Assembly: GCA_041389885.1 (NCBI GenBank)
Contig: JAWKRB010000056.1
Location: 1-14,013, forward strand
From: JAWKRB01 sp041389885
Lineage (GTDB): Bacteria > Myxococcota_A > Polyangia > Polyangiales > Ga0077539
Reading direction: 5' to 3'
DNA length: 14,013 nt
Each line of letters begins with the position of its first letter. The first letter of the stretch is position 1. Positions 7,154 to 11,841 of the stretch are shown here, one piece after another. The position numbers and the translations under genes are program-made. The notes under the pieces are model-generated. The model searched no databases. It was not told the origin of the DNA and worked only from the letters and a program-made list of their open reading frames with translations.

Positions 7154-8325
7154 AGATCTTGAACGCACTCCCCTGGTTGACGGCGGCGCTGCTCGCGCCC
7201 GCGCTCGGCTCGGCGCAGGTGACCGTGAGCGACAACGCCACGGGGCCGAGCCTCACGGGGCGCTCGCGAGAGACGATCGTGCTCTCTTCGAACGGGACCC
7301 GCTCGGTCTCGGGCTTCGTGCCTGAGTTTCACACCGTCGTCCGCGGCGACACCCTGTGGGGGATCTCGGGGCAGTACTTCACCTCGCCGTGGCAGTGGCC
7401 CGCGCTCTGGGCGATGAACCCGCAGATCACCAACCCCCACTGGATCTGTCCAGGCGATCAGGTGCGGCTGCTCTCGGTCTCCGCCGCCGCCGCGGTCGCG
7501 ACCGCCGCCCCGTCGGGGACGCCGCCTCCGACGACCCTCGGGGGCCGCATCCGCTCCGCGCGCGTTCCGCGAGGGACCGTGTTCCTTCGCGAGGAGGCGT
7601 GGGCCTCGCCCGAGGAGATCGCCGAGTCAGGGACGGTCGTCGGCGCGCCCGAGGACAACATGCTGCTCTCGGACGGCGATCAGGTGTACGTCGAGTTTCG
7701 CCGCCGCGCGCCGAACATCGGCGAGACCTACACCGTGTACACGAGCGGCATGGAGACCCGGGGCTCTGATCGCGACGCGGGCACCGTCGTGCGCGTGCTC
7801 GGCACCGTGGTGATCGACTCGTGGGACGGGCAGCGCAAGATCGCGACGGCCCGCATCACCGAGTCGCTCGAGCCCATCGAGCGCGGCGAGCGCGTCGCCA
7901 TCGTGCAGCGGCAGTTCAACCCCGTGCCGCCGGTTCCCAACGAGCGCGACCTCACGGCGCACATCGTCGCGATGCCGCAGCCCCGCACCATCGTCGGCAG
8001 CCAGTACGTGGTGATCATCGACCGCGGGAGCCAGGACGGCGTTCGCCTCGGCAATCGCTTCTTTCTCACGCAGCGCGGCGACCCCTGGCGCAGCACCATG
8101 TCGAACATGGGGCGGGTCATGCGCCTTCAGGAGATCGATCGCGACGGCGACGGGCGGGTCGACACGCCGCACGCGGCGGAGCGCGCGCCCGAGGATCTGC
8201 CCCTGGAGGTGCGCGGCGAGGTCATCGTCGTGGCGTCGCACCCGCGCACCTGCGTGGGCCTCGTGACCCTCACCTCGTCCGAGATCGAGATCGGCGCCCC
8301 CGTCGTGATGCGCCGGGGGTACTAG
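7150..8325 (+). CDS. Exported LysM peptidoglycan-binding protein with FlgT_C-like C-terminal region
   Basis: A 391-residue protein with a signal peptide (MKILNALPWLTAALLAPALG, likely cleavage after SA at residue 22). It is followed by one LysM domain at about 59-108 (FHTVVRGDTLWGISGQYF, then WPALWAMNPQITNPHWICPG and VRLL), the Trp-rich variant found in many Gram-negative envelope proteins. After an Ala/Pro linker (110-130) comes a beta-rich region. Within it, YVVIIDRGSQDGVRLGNRF (286-304) resembles the C-terminal domain of FlgT-like and similar LysM-associated proteins. Residues 330-338 (DRDGDGRVD) match the calcium-binding loop pattern D-x-D-x-D-G-x-x-D. A good ribosome binding site, AGAGAGG (7135-7141), lies inside the end of the upstream TPR gene. 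The ATGA overlap indicates coupled synthesis of the pair, which likely acts together at the peptidoglycan layer. The specific role is not known. Confidence 0.88.
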   Translation: MKILNALPWLTAALLAPALGSAQVTVSDNATGPSLTGRSRETIVLSSNGTRSVSGFVPEFHTVVRGDTLWGISGQYFTSPWQWPALWAMNPQITNPHWICPGDQVRLLSVSAAAAVATAAPSGTPPPTTLGGRIRSARVPRGTVFLREEAWASPEEIAESGTVVGAPEDNMLLSDGDQVYVEFRRRAPNIGETYTVYTSGMETRGSDRDAGTVVRVLGTVVIDSWDGQRKIATARITESLEPIERGERVAIVQRQFNPVPPVPNERDLTAHIVAMPQPRTIVGSQYVVIIDRGSQDGVRLGNRFFLTQRGDPWRSTMSNMGRVMRLQEIDRDGDGRVDTPHAAERAPEDLPLEVRGEVIVVASHPRTCVGLVTLTSSEIEIGAPVVMRRGY

Positions 8326-8376
8326 GGCCTCGTCGCAGGGGAAGCGACGGGTTCAGCGCGACCGACGTACCCACAT

Positions 8377-8424
8377 CCCGCGCTGCGGGTTCACCTCAAC
8401 CCTTCAAATCCCCTGTGGAAAGGG
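8377..8424. terminator. Possible bidirectional terminator between the convergent LysM and export-gate genes
   Basis: The 100-base gap between the two convergent stop codons (8325 and 8426) contains two small hairpins: CCCGC-GCT-GCGGG (8377-8389), and CCCTT...AAGGG (8400-8424) with a 15-base interior. Neither has a clear T-run. Their position between converging genes makes a termination role reasonable, but the stems are only 5 bp each. Confidence 0.3.
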
Positions 8425-8425
8425 A

Positions 8426-10171
8426 CTAGAGGCGCGGCCCCAGCGTCGCGACGCGCTCGACCCCGGCGCCCTCCAGCTCGCTCAGCGAGAGCACCGTCAG
8501 CTCAGAGCCCACCGCCCGCAGCGCCCGCTCCAGCGGACGCCGGGCTGCGTCGCTCGTGACGACCACGCTCGGCGCGTCGGCCGGGAGCGCGTCGAGGGCC
8601 TCGCGCAGATCGCGCCGCAGCGCCGGGCCCGGAGCGAGCTCTCCCGCGCCCCTCGCCGCGTCGATCACCGCGTCGGCGAGGAGCGGCGCGACCTCGATCG
8701 CCCGGAGCTCGCCTGCGGGGGCCCAGCGGAGCGAGATCGAGGCGGCGAGGTCGCCGCGGAGGATCTCGGCGAGCGCGTCGGTCGACGGGCCCCGCGGGGT
8801 CTCGACCAGGCGCTGAAGCATCGCCCGGCCCTGAGAGATCGGGACCCCTGAGTCGAGGAGCACCCGGAGCGCCGCGGTCAGCTCAACCGGGCTGCACCGG
8901 CGAGGGACCGCCGCCCCGACGAGCGCGGGCGCGGCGGCGGTGAGCTCGTCGATCCAGCGGGCGGCGTCGTCCACGCCGAACCACCGCGACGGGCGCGTAA
9001 GCAGCAGCGAGCGGAGCGCCCGCCTCGCCTCGTCGGCGTCTGTGCAGGTCGCCACGCGAACTCCGTCGAGGGCGATCGCCCAGCGCTCCGCGGAGACGAC
9101 GCGAGCCGCGGGCGCCGCGCAGCCGAGCGCCTCGCGCGCTTCTCGGGAGAGCTCGCGCAGCAGGGTCGCCGCGGCGGAGCGGGCGCGGGCCGGCGCGTGC
9201 ACCTCGAGCCGCGCGTGCGAGAGCGGGGGCGGCGCGCGAGTCGAGAGCCACGCCAGCGCCGCCGCCGCGACGGCGAAGGGCGCGAGGGGGATGCCCGGCA
9301 GCAGCCCCAGGAGGGCGAGCACCGCCGCCGCGCCGCGCGCCGCGCGTGGGTCGCTCAGCAGGGTCTCGGAGAGGGCGCGGGGAACGTCGTGCGGAGACTG
9401 CGCGCGGGTGACCGCCAGCGCCGCCGCGAGCGCGCAGAGCAGGGAGGGGACCTGCGCGAGCAGGCCCTCGCCGACCGCGAGCACGCCGTAGCGACGCAGA
9501 GACTCGATCGCCCCCGAGCCATCGCGGAGCGTGCCCACCGCCGCGCCGCCCAGGAGGTTCACCGCGGCGATCAGCGCGCCCGCCAGGGCGTCGCCGCGCA
9601 CGAACTTCATCGCGCCGTCCATCGAGGCGTGAAACGCGCTCTCGTCGGCGAGGGCCGCTCGCTCACGAGACGCCGCGACGCCGTCGATCAGCCCCGCGCG
9701 CACCGCCGCCTCGAGAGACATCTGCCGCCCCGGCAGGGCGTCGAGGGCGAAGCGCGCCGCGACCTCGGCGACGCGCTCGGCGCCTCGCGTCACCACCAGG
9801 TACTGGACGCCGACCAGCACGGCGAAGACCGCCGCGCCGACCACCCAGTCTCCGCCCAGCGCGACCCTCCCCACGGCCGGGATCAACGCGCCCGCGTCGC
9901 CGCGCGTCAGGATCGCCCGCGTCGCGGCCACCTCGATCGCGAGGCGCGCGACCGTCGCCAGGAGCAACACCGACGGGAGCGCCCCGAGCATGGCGTTCGA
10001 CGTGGCGCGGGCCGCGACGAGCAGGGTGAGCACGGCGGCGCCCAGGTTCAGCGCGAGCAGCCCATCGAGGGCCCAGCCGGGTAGAGGCAGCACGAGCAGA
10101 AGGATCAGCGCCCCGACCGCGACGAAGACCCCCGCTTCACGCGGGACTTCTCGGAGGTTTCGCAACGTCAC
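8426..10171 (-). CDS. FHIPEP-family type III export-gate protein (FlhA/SctV-like), compact
   Basis: Inner-membrane export gate of a flagellar or non-flagellar type III secretion apparatus, which couples proton flow to substrate export through a nonameric ring. The 581-residue protein has an N-terminal membrane half (about 1-310). It contains ARLAIEVAATR (75-85), the FHIPEP-type loop RFALDALPGRQM (140-151), AGLID (159-163), SMDGAMKFVRGDALAG (183-198) and VGEGLLAQVPSLL (233-245). The charged residues studied in Salmonella FlhA have counterparts: R76, R140, D144, K189, D194; the site of Asp249 is Glu235. The cytoplasmic half (about 320-581) is recognisable (ARWIDELTAAAPALVGAAVP, then VELTAALRVLLDSGVPISQG) but about 100 residues shorter than the usual near-690-residue FlhA/SctV. 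The middle subdomain is apparently cut down. Start GTG 10171 lacks a clear ribosome binding site. No other secretion gene lies in the window, so it is isolated here. Flagellar versus non-flagellar origin is undecided. Confidence 0.9.
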   Translation of the reverse strand: MTLRNLREVPREAGVFVAVGALILLLVLPLPGWALDGLLALNLGAAVLTLLVAARATSNAMLGALPSVLLLATVARLAIEVAATRAILTRGDAGALIPAVGRVALGGDWVVGAAVFAVLVGVQYLVVTRGAERVAEVAARFALDALPGRQMSLEAAVRAGLIDGVAASRERAALADESAFHASMDGAMKFVRGDALAGALIAAVNLLGGAAVGTLRDGSGAIESLRRYGVLAVGEGLLAQVPSLLCALAAALAVTRAQSPHDVPRALSETLLSDPRAARGAAAVLALLGLLPGIPLAPFAVAAAALAWLSTRAPPPLSHARLEVHAPARARSAAATLLRELSREAREALGCAAPAARVVSAERWAIALDGVRVATCTDADEARRALRSLLLTRPSRWFGVDDAARWIDELTAAAPALVGAAVPRRCSPVELTAALRVLLDSGVPISQGRAMLQRLVETPRGPSTDALAEILRGDLAASISLRWAPAGELRAIEVAPLLADAVIDAARGAGELAPGPALRRDLREALDALPADAPSVVVTSDAARRPLERALRAVGSELTVLSLSELEGAGVERVATLGPRL

Positions 10172-10177
10172 CCAGGC

Positions 10178-10183
10178 ATACTA
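10178..10183 (-). promoter_or_regulatory. Candidate -10 element (TAGTAT) directly upstream of the export-gate gene
   Basis: Read on the minus strand, TAGTAT (10183-10178) is a near-consensus -10 box ending six bases before the GTG start at 10171. This would place transcription initiation at or next to the start codon. A poor -35-like TCCAGA lies 17 bases further upstream (10206-10201). No Shine-Dalgarno is visible, which is compatible with a leaderless message. A chance match is possible. Confidence 0.28.
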
Positions 10184-10276
10184 CCGCCGACCTCGGGGAT
10201 TCTGGACACCCCATCGCGCGTCGCGACATTCGCGCCGCTTTCGGCCCGGACGCTCTTCGTCCATGCTCGGAGCCCC

Positions 10277-10699
10277 TTGCGAACCGCTCAACTCGTCGCG
10301 CTCCTGCTCCTCTCCGCCTGCGGGGGCAAGCTCCGCACGCCGACAGACGGCGGCGGCGACGCCTCCGGCGACCGCCTGGACGCGGCGCCGACCGCGCTCG
10401 ACGCGGGGCTCGGCGGCTGTCCTTCGAGGGTCGCGCCGGGCCTCGCGTGCGCCCCCGGCACGCGCCCGTGCCTCGGTGACGACCGGTGCAACGACTGCTT
10501 CTGCACCGCGGGCACGTGGGTCTGCGGCTCGCGCGTGTGCGTCGACTCCGGCGCCTGCCCGTCGGGCCGGCCCGCCTCGGGAGATCCCTGCGGCGCGTCG
10601 GGGCAGAGCTGCTCCTACGGCGCGGGATGCGCGGGGGCCGAGTGCCTCTGCGCCGGCGGGAGATGGACCTGCGACGCGTTCTTCTGCGGAGACCCCTGA
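10277..10699 (+). CDS. Small Cys-rich lipoprotein with two duplicated Cys modules
   Basis: A 140-residue lipoprotein of unknown function. The start is TTG at 10277 with GGAG four to seven bases ahead (10269-10272); no in-frame ATG or GTG exists. The N-terminus (MRTAQLVALLLLSACGGK) is a textbook lipoprotein signal with lipobox LSAC and Cys15. A Gly/Asp/Ala linker (20-47) follows. The mature domain has two modules with matching cysteine spacing: 48-88 and 94-137. After the leading CPS, both follow C-x6-C-x5-C-x(2 or 4)-C-x-C-x6-C-x4-C, with shared Cys-x-Cys and G-x-W-x-C elements (CFCTAGTWVC and CLCAGGRWTC). This implies internal duplication and disulfide-stabilised folding outside the cytoplasm. 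The linker style matches the large lipoprotein starting at 11842. It converges on the epimerase gene with only ten bases between the stop codons. Confidence 0.82.
   Translation: MRTAQLVALLLLSACGGKLRTPTDGGGDASGDRLDAAPTALDAGLGGCPSRVAPGLACAPGTRPCLGDDRCNDCFCTAGTWVCGSRVCVDSGACPSGRPASGDPCGASGQSCSYGAGCAGAECLCAGGRWTCDAFFCGDP
10418..10687 (+). repeat. Two-copy tandem Cys module within the small lipoprotein gene
   Basis: Residues 48-88 and 94-137 of the encoded lipoprotein are diverged copies, both opening with CPS and ending with a W-x-C-x4-C segment. Cysteine spacing is conserved except for one two-residue difference between the third and fourth cysteine after the opening one. The copies are diverged enough that the duplication must be old. 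Confidence 0.7.
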
Positions 10700-10713
10700 G
10701 GCGCGCGCCTCAG
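10696..10713. terminator. Perfect 18-bp palindrome spanning both convergent stop codons
   Basis: CTGAGGCGCGCGCCTCAG is a perfect inverted repeat; as RNA it folds as a 7-bp stem with a GCGC loop on either strand. It contains the TGA of the lipoprotein gene (10697-10699) and, on the other strand, the TGA of the epimerase gene (10712-10710), placed symmetrically. There is no T-run, so if it terminates transcription it would be a non-canonical or bidirectional structure. Confidence 0.5.
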
Positions 10714-11663
10714 CGGACGCCTTCGCGGCGGAACCACTCGACGAAGCGCTCGACGCCCTCTTCGATGCCCACCGAGGGCGCGTAGCCCAGACGCGCGCGA
10801 GCCTTGGAGATGTCGGCGAAGGTGATAGGCACGTCCCCCGGCTGCTCCGGCTGACGCTTCACCCTGGCCTCGACGCCGAGCTTCGCGGCGAGCGTGTCGA
10901 TGAGCGCGTCGAGGCGCGTCGTCTGCGACTCGCCGAGGTTGTAGACCTCGTAGACCTCGCAGCGGTCGAGGGCGGCCACGGTGCCCTGCACGATGTCTCC
11001 GACGTAGGTGTAGTCCCGGGCCGTCGACCCGTCGCCGAACATGGGCACGGGCTCTCCCCGGGAGAGCAGCGTGGCGAAGCGGTGGATGGCCATCTCGGGC
11101 CGCTGCCTGGGGCCGTACACCGTGAAATACCGCAGGGCGGAGACCGGGAGCCCGTACAGGTGGTGCCACGTGTAGCAGAGCACCTCGCCGGCCTTCTTCG
11201 TCGCGGCGTAGGGTGAGATCGGGTGGTCGACCTCGTCGGTCTCACGAAAGGGCACCGTGTCTCGACCGCCGTAGACCGACGACGACGACGCGAAGACGAA
11301 GCGGCCCGCGCCGTGCCGGCGCGCGCGCTCCAGCAGGTTGGTGGTGCCCCGCACGTTGGCGTCGATGTAGATGTCCGGACGCTGAATCGACGGGCGCACG
11401 CCGGCCCACGCGGCGAGGTGCACGATCGCGTCGAAGCCCCCCGCCGCGAAGAGGTCGTCGAGGGCGCGCTCGTCGCAGAGGTCGGCCTCCACCAGGGAGA
11501 ACCGGGGCGACCTCGCGAGGGCCGCGGCGTTGCGGCGCTTGATCGCGGGGTCGTAGAAATCGTTGAAATTGTCGTAGCCCACCACCTCGTCGCCCCGGGC
11601 AAGGAGGTGATCCGTGGTGTGGCTGCCGATGAACCCGGCCGCGCCGGTGACGAGGACTCGCAT
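10710..11663 (-). CDS. NAD-dependent sugar-nucleotide epimerase (UDP-glucuronate 4-epimerase-like)
   Basis: A 317-residue extended short-chain dehydrogenase/reductase. The N-terminus has the NAD-binding glycine motif GAAGFIG (7-13). It is followed by YDNFNDFYDPAIKRRN (30-45), a stretch typical of UDP-glucuronate 4-epimerases and related nucleotide-sugar enzymes, and VHLAAWAGVRPS (81-92). The catalytic set is the serine-rich SSSSVYG (126-132) plus Tyr152 and Lys156 in SPYAATKKAGE. RYFTVYGPRQRPEMA (178-192) and DGSTARDYTYVGDIV are the usual substrate-side motifs. Family members invert the C4 hydroxyl of UDP-glucuronate to give UDP-galacturonate for surface polysaccharides; a related nucleotide-sugar substrate cannot be excluded. 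It lacks the membrane anchor of plant homologues. The ATG at 11663 starts right before the first strand; no strong ribosome binding site is seen. It stands alone, between two Cys-rich lipoprotein genes that face the other way. Confidence 0.9.
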   Translation of the reverse strand: MRVLVTGAAGFIGSHTTDHLLARGDEVVGYDNFNDFYDPAIKRRNAAALARSPRFSLVEADLCDERALDDLFAAGGFDAIVHLAAWAGVRPSIQRPDIYIDANVRGTTNLLERARRHGAGRFVFASSSSVYGGRDTVPFRETDEVDHPISPYAATKKAGEVLCYTWHHLYGLPVSALRYFTVYGPRQRPEMAIHRFATLLSRGEPVPMFGDGSTARDYTYVGDIVQGTVAALDRCEVYEVYNLGESQTTRLDALIDTLAAKLGVEARVKRQPEQPGDVPITFADISKARARLGYAPSVGIEEGVERFVEWFRREGVR

Positions 11664-11690
11664 CGTGACGGTCGCGGGAAGCTAGTCGAC

Positions 11691-11725
11691 CCGCCCCCAG
11701 AAGACCAATTCCCCTCTTGGGGCGG
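11691..11725. other. Hairpin in the divergent 178-base intergenic region
   Basis: The arms CCGCCCCCAGA (11691-11701) and TCTTGGGGCGG (11715-11725) pair with one C-T mismatch, enclosing a 13-base loop. It lies between the divergent epimerase and large lipoprotein genes, where promoters for both are expected. It could be a regulatory structure or just GC-rich chance pairing; there is no T-run. I see no convincing -35/-10 pair in the rest of 11664-11841. Confidence 0.3.
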
Positions 11726-11841
11726 CGTCCTCCCGCCGTCGCTGATTTTCGGCCGTGATAGCGTCAGGGGCGGCGTCGCGCGGCCCGCTGAGAGCGTAGA
11801 GGCGGCGCGTCCCTTCACCGCGAAAGGGTCTCGTTGAAATC

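Noticed and set aside
8426..10171. Part of a flagellar gene cluster
   Set aside because: No flhB, fliPQR, motor, hook or filament gene is present in the window; only the single FHIPEP protein is seen.
11719..11777. Direct repeat GGGGCGGCGTC (11719-11729 and 11767-11777) as an operator pair
   Set aside because: It is an 11-base GC-rich word of the kind expected by chance in this composition, with no symmetry or promoter to anchor it.
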